Part shown: one piece after another, positions 1 through 8,975 of the stretch
Layout of the letters: each line of letters opens with the position of its first letter
Numbering within the stretch: position 1 is the stretch's first letter
Origin: Pseudobdellovibrionaceae bacterium
GTDB lineage: Bacteria; Bdellovibrionota; Bdellovibrionia; Bdellovibrionales; JAMPXM01
NCBI GenBank assembly: GCA_947462815.1
Contig: CANHQR010000002.1
Span: 62,001-126,000, forward strand
Reading direction: 5' to 3'
Length of the DNA: 64,000 bases
Notes under the pieces: model-generated
The model's input: the letters and a program-made list of their open reading frames with translations, nothing else
Database searches by the model: none
What the model was told of the DNA's origin: nothing
Program-made: the position numbers and the translations under genes

Positions 1-2
1 CC

Positions 3-176
3 CTCTCTTGGATGATGCGCGGAGCTTGGGCACGCTATCGTCCCATCGAAGCTCGTTGCGTGGCACGAGCGATGCTGAATCTGATGCTGAAGCGATCGAC
101 ATCAACCCCTCACGAAGAGGCCCGCTCGGTCACAATTCTCGAAGGCCAAAAACTGTTTCAAGTCGCTGCTTTGTGA
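3..176 (+). CDS. C-terminal fragment of an unidentified protein, possibly NAD(P)-binding Rossmann/epimerase type (truncated by window start)
   Basis: Frame 3 is open from the window edge to TGA at 174-176; translation ...RPIEARCVARAMLNLMLKRSTSTPHEEARSVTILEGQKLFQVAAL* resembles the end of NAD(P)-binding oxidoreductases. Fragment only. Confidence 0.4.
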   Translation, partial: LSWMMRGAWARYRPIEARCVARAMLNLMLKRSTSTPHEEARSVTILEGQKLFQVAAL

Positions 177-183
177 ATTGACC

Positions 184-717
184 TCACCACGGTTCAGCCG
201 AAGCGCCGTTACGCAGTAAGAGACGATCGTATTCATGCTGAAGCTCGAGACGCCGCTGAATGTGTTGAGGAATATCGCGCCGACGAATCCCTTCGACACT
301 TCCCTCGTAGGCCGTTGAGCCGTTCCAATGGACTCGGCCATTTGGCGTACCCTGAAAGCGGTGAATGACGCCTCGTTGGTCGATGGACCACCAGGTGACA
401 CGACCATCACCACCCACGGATGGAACGGCATAGCGATAGAGCTCAGCGGCATCCGATGGGAGCGAAGACGCCCGAGGATTGCGCCGATCTGTATGCTTCG
501 GATTCACTTCGTACTGTGGTTTAGGGCCGTGATAGGGATTCGCCCGTCGAAGTTCGGCTATTTCGCGCAGGCTCTGCAGAGCCCTTGCCCGCCGTTCTGG
601 GGAGATTCTTTCGAACTCAACATATCGCCAGCACCATCGACTTCGAGAGTTGGCGGTCGCCGGATCCGCCTCAAGCAGCCCCCAAGCCGCCAAAAGTATG
701 ATTAGTCCAAGGCGCAT
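184..717 (-). CDS. Secreted protein with toxin-like C-terminal domain
   Basis: N-terminal signal peptide MRLGLIILLAAWGLLEADPATANS; C-terminal ...YRYAVPSVGGDGRVTWWSIDQRGVIHRFQGTPNGRVHWNGST...DIPQHIQRRL resembles C-terminal domains of Rhs/polymorphic toxins. Start overlaps upstream gene by 16 nt. Confidence 0.7.
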   Translation of the reverse strand: MRLGLIILLAAWGLLEADPATANSRSRWCWRYVEFERISPERRARALQSLREIAELRRANPYHGPKPQYEVNPKHTDRRNPRASSLPSDAAELYRYAVPSVGGDGRVTWWSIDQRGVIHRFQGTPNGRVHWNGSTAYEGSVEGIRRRDIPQHIQRRLELQHEYDRLLLRNGASAEPW

Positions 718-1811
718 GCTGCGGCCTCCATCGCCATACTCCCATCAAATTGAGAGATCTCGTTCATCGTCCGCACACGAGCCTCAGGCACATTGCGACT
801 CATCAGGCGACGCAGGAGCCCACTCAATTGATCGGGAGATATCGAAGATCTCGCGAGATCGGCCGAAAGACCGCGGAGAAATGGCATGATGTTTCTGATC
901 TTCACCACGTACTGCGACATGACCGCGACCAAACGCGCCGCTCCTCCCCCGGCAGTCAAGATCGCCAAAGCTCCACCTGCCGCAAGCGCGCCGATCACTC
1001 CGCAAATCAACTCCGCCTGCAGAATTCCCGACAGATCTTGAAAGCCCTCTACCATCTGACGAATGTGAGTGCGAATGTTGGCGACAAAGTCATAGGCTTC
1101 GCGCACACTTTGGCGGGCGCGATCCCAGGTCTCCGAAGGTCGACGAATCATGCCCCAAACAAATTCCGCAGCATCCTCAACAGCGCCACCGGTCGCACTC
1201 CAAGCGCCCGCAAAGGCTGAGCGAGAGCAACGAACCACTCCCGAAAGCACTCCGGCATCTTGCGCCGACACGCTCGGTGGTTCGGATGGACGAGGGCGTG
1301 ATGGCTCAGAAGCGCGAAGTGTGAGAGTCGTTTCGGCCTGAGCCTGCGACCACAGCTCCAGCCAATGTCTCGCTGTGCGCTGACGCACAGCTTTCCGAAA
1401 TTCATAGGCCAGCTCTCGCCGCTCATTTTCTGAAACCGCATCGGCATAAATCGCCCATACACCACCTCGTCCTTGAAGATGAAGAACAAAGCCCGCACCA
1501 ATTTTCGTCCACCCGCCCAAAGCGGAGTGATACTCACCACGCAACTTGATCTTTTGCTTCACTAAAATCAGGCTTCGTGAGTCTGTTGAGATGAAGGCCT
1601 GTTCAACACCCCACTGCGGATGGGTTCGGCGGGAATCCGGTAGCATTGCCGTCCAGCGACGCTGCCCCACCTGAAGCTCCAACACACCCAGATCCTCGCC
1701 CAGATCACCCGACAGGCGCGGAAAGGTTGCATATTCCCAGGCCTCAAGCGCTTGACTCGTTCCACTCAGGAATAGAGCAACCAACAGACTGAGCAGGACT
1801 CTCCAGCACAT
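702..1811 (-). CDS. Exported protein with C-terminal hydrophobic Gly/Ala segment; partner of downstream toxin-like gene
   Basis: Signal peptide MCWRVLLSLLVALFLSGTSQALEA; hydrophobic stretch ELICGVIGALAAGGALAILTAGGGAARL; 369 aa, overlaps next gene. Confidence 0.7.
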   Translation of the reverse strand: MCWRVLLSLLVALFLSGTSQALEAWEYATFPRLSGDLGEDLGVLELQVGQRRWTAMLPDSRRTHPQWGVEQAFISTDSRSLILVKQKIKLRGEYHSALGGWTKIGAGFVLHLQGRGGVWAIYADAVSENERRELAYEFRKAVRQRTARHWLELWSQAQAETTLTLRASEPSRPRPSEPPSVSAQDAGVLSGVVRCSRSAFAGAWSATGGAVEDAAEFVWGMIRRPSETWDRARQSVREAYDFVANIRTHIRQMVEGFQDLSGILQAELICGVIGALAAGGALAILTAGGGAARLVAVMSQYVVKIRNIMPFLRGLSADLARSSISPDQLSGLLRRLMSRNVPEARVRTMNEISQFDGSMAMEAAACALD

Positions 1812-2038
1812 AGTTTTCTATCGGATGAAGACGAAGTGATCTTCAAAAAATCGAACTGCGGATGGGTCTTCACCAATTCTCAACAAAGAGACGCGGCCCC
1901 TCGCCTCACTTTGAGACAGATAGCCCAAGTCACCGATGGCGCTATGACACTCTTCGGCGCACCTCTGTGCATTGCGCTCCTCTTTTGCACGGACGAACGC
2001 GACGTCGTCGTCAGCACCCTCAAATACAAGGAGAGAAA

Positions 2039-3358
2039 ATGATCCGGAAACATCTGCCGAGAATCGGACACGGAACCCAACGAACCTGGCTCGCCCTCTT
2101 GCTGGTCATTGCCTTAGGCCTCCTGTGCGCCTGCTCTCCCTCATCCCAAGAAGACATCGCCGATCCCTGGAGTCTTGAGGAGCCGAGTCTGGAGCGCGTT
2201 GGCCAAAAAGCTAAACTTCGACTCAGCCAAGCGTCGGCCGAATTCGCCGATCTTGAAGACCGACTTGTGTTCTCACCGAAAAATGCTCAGGACCGCCTGT
2301 CGGGCGAGGCTCAATGCACGACCTCATCGGGAAGGCGACTGAAAGCCGAACTTCCGAAGCGACCCGCAACTTCATCCAGTTTGGCAAGTCTGCTGCCTGG
2401 CGAATTTTTTCGTACACTCGCCATGGAAGTTGAGAATTCACCGGAATGGACCTGCAGCTGGCGCTTCCGAGTCCACAACGACCGAGGCTCCGTGCATAGT
2501 TTTCGTCTCCCCTCGCAACGTCTCAAGTTTCGCGATTTACCGATGGCTGCCTCACAAGGTGCCGAGAGCGTCGCTCTGCAATGCCCGACGTGGTCAGCTC
2601 AAATCGATCGGCCCACGAATCTCCAAGCCGCCATCGAAGACCTCCCCCGGACCGATCGGATTCAGGGAGTCGAAAGTCGCCACAAGATTCGCCAAGGGAT
2701 CTGTGTCCTCATCGCCGATTTCGAAAATGGGCAGCGAGGACTTGTGCGGCGTCACCCTTGGGTATTGCCCCCACCCAAAATTGAGATCCAGCTCGAAGCG
2801 ACGGGCTCCTACCAACCGAGCTCTCGCCCCCTTTCGGAGATCTTCCGTCTGCGCGTGATCAATCGCGAAACTCACGAAGTCTGGATCGAATTTAAAAAAC
2901 AGTTCCAAGCGCGAATTTTAGGTGAGTCTTCAAATACACCCGGCACGTGGCTGGCATCTCTGCACACACCGATCGAGATCCAAGCTGTAACTGATTTCGA
3001 GAGTCTCGAGTTTGACGACCGACGTCGCGTGCGACTCGCCGGCGGAAGTGAAATTCAATTGCGCATGAGCCTCAAGCGCCTCATGTTTTGCCCAGGGAGC
3101 CTAGAGCGGCGGATCGGGCTGATGAGCGAGGGAGCGGAAACCTGGGGTATAAATTGGGTGGAACACTCGCATCCGGAGCATGCGGCACCGCTGCCCACTC
3201 GAGCCCTGGGGCCGCAACTCGAAGGCGGCAAGATGTGGTCTCGTGATCCCTTCACGAAGGGATTTGTGGAACTCTTGAATCCCATCGCCATTCGCGAAGG
3301 TCCATGTGCCGATCGCGATCCCTCCGCCAGCGGTATCCTGGCCCGCTCCGATGACTAG
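2039..3358 (+). CDS. Lipoprotein, hypothetical
   Basis: ATG after AAGGAGAG; signal with lipobox LLCAC; long ORF. Confidence 0.7.
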   Translation: MIRKHLPRIGHGTQRTWLALLLVIALGLLCACSPSSQEDIADPWSLEEPSLERVGQKAKLRLSQASAEFADLEDRLVFSPKNAQDRLSGEAQCTTSSGRRLKAELPKRPATSSSLASLLPGEFFRTLAMEVENSPEWTCSWRFRVHNDRGSVHSFRLPSQRLKFRDLPMAASQGAESVALQCPTWSAQIDRPTNLQAAIEDLPRTDRIQGVESRHKIRQGICVLIADFENGQRGLVRRHPWVLPPPKIEIQLEATGSYQPSSRPLSEIFRLRVINRETHEVWIEFKKQFQARILGESSNTPGTWLASLHTPIEIQAVTDFESLEFDDRRRVRLAGGSEIQLRMSLKRLMFCPGSLERRIGLMSEGAETWGINWVEHSHPEHAAPLPTRALGPQLEGGKMWSRDPFTKGFVELLNPIAIREGPCADRDPSASGILARSDD

Positions 3359-3379
3359 ATCGTCGAGCAACTCACCATT

Positions 3380-4084
3380 TCAATCACGGCGCAGTCGGGC
3401 GTGATGAATCTTCACGCCTTGCTGCAAAAACAATCGCTCAAAGTGAGTTATAAAATTCTCTGAGGCATAGGGTGAAGCATGCAAATCCCGCGTGCTTCGC
3501 TCGACTGCAAAAGGCGAATCGCGAAACAACGGCTCGCACCAATCGAAGTAGTCGGACGAATCTGTTTTAAAGTCGACAAAGCTTCCGGGGCGCATCAAGG
3601 CATGCAGACGTCGCAGGAAATCCTCTTGGATCAATCGATGCTTCCAATCGCGTTTTTTTGGCCAGGGATCGGGATGGTGAATGAAAACGTGATTCACCTC
3701 ACCCGGCGCCAAGACGTCCTCGAGACAAGAGGCATCGTAGCGCATGATCCGCGCGTTCTTGGCGCCGTCGCGGAGCGCTCGCCGAATGGATTGAATGAGC
3801 GGCTTGTACTTGATTTCTAGGCCCAAGAGACAGCGCTCAGGGTGTTGGATCGATCGGTGGGCGAAAAAGTAACCATTGCCTGTGCCGATTTCCAAATCGA
3901 TGGGATGCTCGGCGGATACACCAAAAGCCTCGCTCCAACGGCCGCGCTGAGTTCGCGCACGCTCCTCATCGAAGGCGAATTCGCGATACTCACCGTTGAG
4001 GGCCAGAACATATTCTGTTGGATTCGGCAGCCCCTCCGTGCGAACAAGCCGAGGACGCCGTTGGCGTGGCGGTGCATTATTCAT
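3380..4084 (-). CDS. trmB: tRNA (guanine-N7-)-methyltransferase
   Basis: Motifs LEIGTGNGYFFAHRS, VNHVFIHHPDPWPKKRDWKHRLIQEDFL typical of TrmB; start taken at MNNAPPRQRRPRLVR (ORF extends to 4144). Confidence 0.9.
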   Translation of the reverse strand: MNNAPPRQRRPRLVRTEGLPNPTEYVLALNGEYREFAFDEERARTQRGRWSEAFGVSAEHPIDLEIGTGNGYFFAHRSIQHPERCLLGLEIKYKPLIQSIRRALRDGAKNARIMRYDASCLEDVLAPGEVNHVFIHHPDPWPKKRDWKHRLIQEDFLRRLHALMRPGSFVDFKTDSSDYFDWCEPLFRDSPFAVERSTRDLHASPYASENFITHFERLFLQQGVKIHHARLRRD

Positions 4085-4185
4085 GAAATTCACTTCGCGG
4101 TGAAGGCATGGCGTAGACCTAGCAGCGCACACGCGCCGGGACAAGGGCTTGAATCTTAAGGTGAGGTCGACTGAAGTGAAAGCCT

Positions 4186-5931
4186 ATGAAAATTTTAAAA
4201 TTCACGGCGTTGTTTTTGCCTCTGATCTCGAACTTGTTAGTTGGACCAAGTGCGGAGGCTCTCCCACATGTGTCGCAAAAGATGGCGATCGCCGGGCCCG
4301 GTCCGCATGCTGTCGCTGCAGCTCAAGAGATCGCTCGTCAGGGCGGAAACGTCTTCGACCAGGCGGTAGCGGCAGCCCTCAGCCTATCGGTCACGCATCC
4401 CTACTATGCGGCTTTTGGTGGCGGCGGCTTTGCCGTTGTTCGCTTCCAAAGGAAAGATGGATCGAATCAGGTTACATCCTACGATTTTCGCGAGATGGCG
4501 CCAGCTGCCGCGACGCGGGATCAATTTCTGAAAGCTGGAGAAAAGTCGTCCACCCAAGGCGGTCTGGCCTCAGGCGTACCGGGCATTCCCGCTGGCCTGG
4601 AAGCCCTTCACAAGGCGCATGGCAAACTCAAGTGGAAAGCTCTATTCGCTCCGGCGATCCGCTTGGCCGAGCAGGGATATGCCGTGGGCGGCGAGTGGGT
4701 GCTCGCGACTCAAGATGCCTGGCCGGAGTTTAACAAGCCGGCTCAGCAAGTTTTCGGACGCATCGTCTTGGATAAGTCGAGACCACCTCGTGAGCGCTAC
4801 GAGGCACTGAACCCCGGGGATCTCATCCAGCAGCCACGCCTCGCGAAAGCTTTGAAGCTTCTCCGCGATCGCGGCCCACGCGCCTTCTACCAGGGCGAGA
4901 TTGCACGCGATATCATCAACTCCGTCCAGGCCGCCGGCGGCAATATGACGCTCGATGATCTCAAGGCCTACAAAGTGATCGAGCGCGCTCCGGTGCAGCT
5001 CAAGTGGCGCGGGCACGACTTGTACTTCATGGGACTTCCCTCAAGTGGCGGCTTGGTGGCCAGCCAAGCCTTGCAGTTGATCGACCGAATGGAGCATAAG
5101 CATGGCGTGCCGGCGGCTCGCTCAGCCGAAGAGGCCCATCTTTGGGCCGAGGCTCTGAAGCTTGCATTCGCCTCGCGCATGCGACTCGGCGATTTAGACT
5201 CGAACCCCCAACTTCAAGGTATTCAGTCGCAACTCGAGATGAACGAAAGATTAGACCGCCTGGCAGGTCTGTTCTCGCCAAAGAACGTGATCGTTCCGCT
5301 GAAGTCGAAGTCGCCGGATTTGCGCGAATCGCTGGCACCTGCAAGCAAGACCACAGGTGAGACCACACACTTCTCAATTGTCGATGCCCAAGGGCAAGCC
5401 GTGGCGATGACACTGACGATGAATGAGAATTATGGAAGTGGAGTGGTCACGGAAAAGTTTGGCATTGTCATGAATGATCAGATGGACGACTTCGCCACTC
5501 GACCGGGCGAACCGAACCAATTCGGCCTGATTCAAGGGACGGCGAACGAAGTCTTGGCTGGCCGTCGACCGCTCTCCAGCATGACGCCGGTGATTGTCGA
5601 GCGCGACGGACGGTTCGCCATGACAGCGGGCGCACCCGGTGGGCCGCGGATCATCAGTGGCGTGACACAAGCACTTTTGCGAGTCCTCACTCAGAATGCC
5701 GATGCCGAGTCTGCGGTTAACTTGCCCCGTGTGCATCACCAGTTTTTACCTGAAACACTCCTGCACGACCCAGGTCGCTTCGCACCCGAAGTGCTCGCGA
5801 AGCTCAAGGCCTTAGGACATGAATTGAAAGAGGGACGCGTCGCCAAAGTCTATGTTATTCGGCGCACACCTGAAGGTTGGCTCGAAGCCGCTGCGGATCC
5901 ACGCGGCGAAGCGGCGGCCGGAGGTTTATAA
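4186..5931 (+). CDS. ggt: Gamma-glutamyltransferase family protein
   Basis: Signal peptide; ..GETTHFSIVDAQGQAVAMTLTMN (catalytic Thr region), PLSSMTPVIV. Confidence 0.92.
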   Translation: MKILKFTALFLPLISNLLVGPSAEALPHVSQKMAIAGPGPHAVAAAQEIARQGGNVFDQAVAAALSLSVTHPYYAAFGGGGFAVVRFQRKDGSNQVTSYDFREMAPAAATRDQFLKAGEKSSTQGGLASGVPGIPAGLEALHKAHGKLKWKALFAPAIRLAEQGYAVGGEWVLATQDAWPEFNKPAQQVFGRIVLDKSRPPRERYEALNPGDLIQQPRLAKALKLLRDRGPRAFYQGEIARDIINSVQAAGGNMTLDDLKAYKVIERAPVQLKWRGHDLYFMGLPSSGGLVASQALQLIDRMEHKHGVPAARSAEEAHLWAEALKLAFASRMRLGDLDSNPQLQGIQSQLEMNERLDRLAGLFSPKNVIVPLKSKSPDLRESLAPASKTTGETTHFSIVDAQGQAVAMTLTMNENYGSGVVTEKFGIVMNDQMDDFATRPGEPNQFGLIQGTANEVLAGRRPLSSMTPVIVERDGRFAMTAGAPGGPRIISGVTQALLRVLTQNADAESAVNLPRVHHQFLPETLLHDPGRFAPEVLAKLKALGHELKEGRVAKVYVIRRTPEGWLEAAADPRGEAAAGGL

Positions 5932-6314
5932 TGAACGGGGGGAGCGCTGCCGGATCTGGGCTTGGATTTTGGACGCTGACGGCGATGAGCGTGAGTCTAC
6001 TCATCGTGTCCAACGTGTTCATGACCTTTGCCTGGTACGGACACCTCAAATCGCTAGCAGGTCGCCCCCTATGGATAGCGATTTTGGTGAGCTGGGGTGT
6101 GGCGTTCCTTGAGTACTGCTTTCAGGTACCCGCGAATCGCGTGGGTGCCCAGGCTTTGACCCTTCCGCAGTTGCGCGTGATCCAAGAGATCATCTCCATG
6201 ACGGTCTTTGCGGGCTTTCTCACTTTTTACATGGGTCAGTCGCTCAAACTCGACTACCTGTGGGCGGGTCTTTGTTTAGTTGGAGCCATGTATTTCATCT
6301 CGCGCGGAGCCTGA
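5931..6314 (+). CDS. DMT-superfamily small membrane protein (DUF486-like)
   Basis: Four hydrophobic segments, FAWYGHLK...VSWGVAFLEYCFQVPANRVG...QLRVIQEIISMTVFAGF; ATG overlaps ggt stop (TAATG). Confidence 0.85.
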   Translation: MNGGSAAGSGLGFWTLTAMSVSLLIVSNVFMTFAWYGHLKSLAGRPLWIAILVSWGVAFLEYCFQVPANRVGAQALTLPQLRVIQEIISMTVFAGFLTFYMGQSLKLDYLWAGLCLVGAMYFISRGA

Positions 6315-6327
6315 GGTCGCCGGAAAA

Positions 6328-6360
6328 TAAAAAGCCCGACGAGTTTTCGTCGGGCTTTTT
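6328..6360. terminator. Bidirectional intrinsic terminator
   Basis: AAAAAGCCCGACGAgttttCGTCGGGCTTTTT between convergent genes. Confidence 0.9.
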
Positions 6361-6389
6361 GAATTCAAAGTTCGCAATGAACTCGAAGC

Positions 6390-6632
6390 TTACTGAGCGG
6401 GCGTGCCAGTCGCTTCAGCGGCAGGTGCAGCGGGAGCAGCAGCTTCAGTTGCGCCTTCAGCCGGAGCAGCAGCAGCGTCAGCCGCCGGTGCAGCAGCTGC
6501 ATCAGCAGCCGGAGCAGCAGCTTCAGTTTGTGTAGCTTCCGGAGCTTGTTCGCCCGAGCACTTAGAGCAGCCAACCATTGTGAGAGTCATTGCCGAAGCC
6601 ATCACGAACATAGTCATCATCTTGCGGAACAT
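6390..6632 (-). CDS. Ala/Pro-rich low-complexity lipoprotein
   Basis: MFRKMMTMFVMASAMTLTMVGCSKCSGEQAPEATQTEAAAPAADAAAAPAADAAAAPAEGATEAAAPAAPAAEATGTPAQ; lipobox MVGC. Confidence 0.75.
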   Translation of the reverse strand: MFRKMMTMFVMASAMTLTMVGCSKCSGEQAPEATQTEAAAPAADAAAAPAADAAAAPAEGATEAAAPAAPAAEATGTPAQ

Positions 6633-6811
6633 TTTGTTTCTCCTGTTTCGTCGTCGGTCACGTGCCGCCGAGCTGTTTTGTCGTCCAAAATTCAAATCCC
6701 ATCGCGTCGGCCGCTCAGAGCCTTCGCAATCAGGGGGAACCTAAACGATATGTCTTATGGGGGTTCTTACCGAATTTATTGCGGGCCGCCAAAGTCTTTT
6801 TTGGGTGAAAA

Positions 6812-7756
6812 TTAAGACCGGTACTCGGCGGGCTCCTCGGGATGGATCAAACTCTCAGGCGTTAGGTCGATCGGCGCCACGAAGTTCTGTTGTCGAACAT
6901 GGCAAGGAGACCAAGAACACTGCCGACAGTAGACTCGGCGACACGGATCGATGTGTAAATGCAACTCCCCGGGCTGGGGGTAGGCGGCCATGAAGTTTTT
7001 CTCAAATTTTTGGGTACGCGCGTGGGCCTCGGCAACATTCCAAATCTCAGGCACGACGGCATGTGCGTCGATGTGGTGGTAGCGACCAGAGCGCACGATG
7101 CGGAGGTGATGCAGCTGAATAACACCCTCAAAGTCGATCTCGCGAAGGCGTCCTACGACACCGCGAATGATCTCGGTGTCCTCTTCATCCAATAATCCGC
7201 CCACGGATCGCCGAACCACTTTAAGTCCCGTCCATCCCAACTGGACAGCAACAGCCAAGGCGGTCAACGGGTCCAACCAGCTCCAACCCGTGATCAATGC
7301 CGCCACCAAACCGACGGACACCCCGGCACTCGTCCAAAAGTCACTCATGATGTGTTGGCCATTGGCGACCAACGCCGGCGAACCCGCCTGACGCCCTGTG
7401 TGATAAATCCACCAGCCCAATGCGAGGTTCACGAAGCCAGCGCCAACAACGACGGCCAAACCAGTTTCGAGTCGTTCAGGGTGACGGCCTTCGATCAGGG
7501 CTGGAAGAGCTTCGGCGGCAATCAATACGGCGGCGAAGGTGATCAGTCCGCCTTCAAAGGCAGCCGAGAAGTATTCGATCTTTCCATGCCCGTACGGATG
7601 CCCTCGGTCTGCGGGCTTTGCCGAATAGAATACAACGAAGATGGCAAGCAGGCCGGCCACCACGTTGACGATGCTCTCCATGGCGTCTGAATACACAGCT
7701 TGTGAGCCCGTGAGATTCCAGCCCCAAAATTTCACAAAGGTGAGGACCAGACTCAC
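6812..7756 (-). CDS. Cation diffusion facilitator family transporter with Cys-rich C-terminal tail
   Basis: SDAMESIVNVVAG, HPYGHGKIEYFSAAFEG; tail HIDPCRRVYCRQCSWSPC. GTG start at 7756; true start may be slightly upstream. Confidence 0.9.
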   Translation of the reverse strand: MSLVLTFVKFWGWNLTGSQAVYSDAMESIVNVVAGLLAIFVVFYSAKPADRGHPYGHGKIEYFSAAFEGGLITFAAVLIAAEALPALIEGRHPERLETGLAVVVGAGFVNLALGWWIYHTGRQAGSPALVANGQHIMSDFWTSAGVSVGLVAALITGWSWLDPLTALAVAVQLGWTGLKVVRRSVGGLLDEEDTEIIRGVVGRLREIDFEGVIQLHHLRIVRSGRYHHIDAHAVVPEIWNVAEAHARTQKFEKNFMAAYPQPGELHLHIDPCRRVYCRQCSWSPCHVRQQNFVAPIDLTPESLIHPEEPAEYRS

Positions 7757-7844
7757 CGCGAGGGCGATCCAGGTGACGCGGGAAAGTGAATGCTTCAGAG
7801 TGACCTCCCCTCTCCCGCACAGGTGCCGAGAGGCTCTTGAGGTC

Positions 7845-8816
7845 TTACGATGTTTTACGTTCTGCCATCAAGCGAACAGAATCATAGACTTTGATACAAT
7901 TGCGGCCCGCGTGCTTAGCCTCATAGAGGGCATGGTCGGCGGCACGAACCAAGCTTCGGGCGTCCACGTCCGCCAAGCTGGGAGCCGCAACACATACGCC
8001 CATCGAAGCCGTGAGGTGCATGCGATTACCGTCTTTGACGAACTCGTAGCCGGCGATCACTTTTAGGAGACGCTCAGCAAAGCGTCGGGCTCCATCGACG
8101 CTGGTTTCACTCAAGGCGATCAGAAACTCGTCGCCGCCGTAGCGAGCGGCAAAGTCGACTTGCCGGATGTTGCTCTTGATCAGCTGCCCCACCTCAGCCA
8201 GCACGAAGCTCCCAAAGAGATGATCGTTGGTGTCGTTGACTGACTTAAAGTGATCCATGTCGAGCATGATCACACCGATGGCCCGGGAGTAACGCTTGCA
8301 ACGTGCGATCTCGCCCTCAAGGCGCTGGTAGATGGAGCGCATGTTATAGAGGCCCGTCAGATCATCGATATCGACCAACTCTTGTAACTTGGCGTTGGCG
8401 GCCGCGAGCTGATCTTTGACGTCTTTGATGCGCAATTGCGCCCGAACGCGGGCCAAAAGCTCCACGGGCTCAAAAGGCTTACAAACATAGTCGTCCGCGC
8501 CGGCATCGAGGCCGCGCACGACGTCCTGAGTGGCACTGCGAGCGGACACAAAAATCACCGCGATGTAGGGCTCTTTCTTGCGAATCTCGGCGAGCAGATC
8601 CAGACCGGATAGCCCCGGCATGTTGATGTCGAGCAGAATCAGATCTGGCACGTGAGAGCGGAGAATTTCGGCAGCAGCTTCAGCGGACTCGGCCTGCATC
8701 ACTCGGTAACCCTCGTGCCGCAACAACGCGCCAATCAATGTGAGGTTGTCGACGTCATCGTCGACCAGCAGTAGCAAACGGTCTTGAGGGGGGACGTGAA
8801 GCGAAGTCGGCAACAT
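7845..8816 (-). CDS. Response regulator - GGDEF domain nucleotide cyclase (Hypr-type candidate)
   Basis: Receiver (LILLDINMPGLSG, FVSARS, KPFEP) plus GGDEF (DMDHFKSVNDTNDHLFGSFVL...ARYGGDEFLI). Confidence 0.93.
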   Translation of the reverse strand: MLPTSLHVPPQDRLLLLVDDDVDNLTLIGALLRHEGYRVMQAESAEAAAEILRSHVPDLILLDINMPGLSGLDLLAEIRKKEPYIAVIFVSARSATQDVVRGLDAGADDYVCKPFEPVELLARVRAQLRIKDVKDQLAAANAKLQELVDIDDLTGLYNMRSIYQRLEGEIARCKRYSRAIGVIMLDMDHFKSVNDTNDHLFGSFVLAEVGQLIKSNIRQVDFAARYGGDEFLIALSETSVDGARRFAERLLKVIAGYEFVKDGNRMHLTASMGVCVAAPSLADVDARSLVRAADHALYEAKHAGRNCIKVYDSVRLMAERKTS

Positions 8817-8975
8817 ACATTCAGAATACCTGGTCGCTCGGGCGAGGTGAACGCGAGTTCAATGGGCCTGGCCCTCAGGCCGTGGGGTACTTGAACCCTT
8901 GCTCGGGTCAGGGTCAGCGTCGAGGCGGGCACCTCTTCGGATGACCTTTGAGCCAGACTTAGGTACATTGCCGGA

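Noticed and set aside
6688-6702. T-loop-like ATTCAAATCCC suggesting a tRNA
   Set aside because: Flanking bases do not pair as a T stem and no acceptor/anticodon arms are visible.
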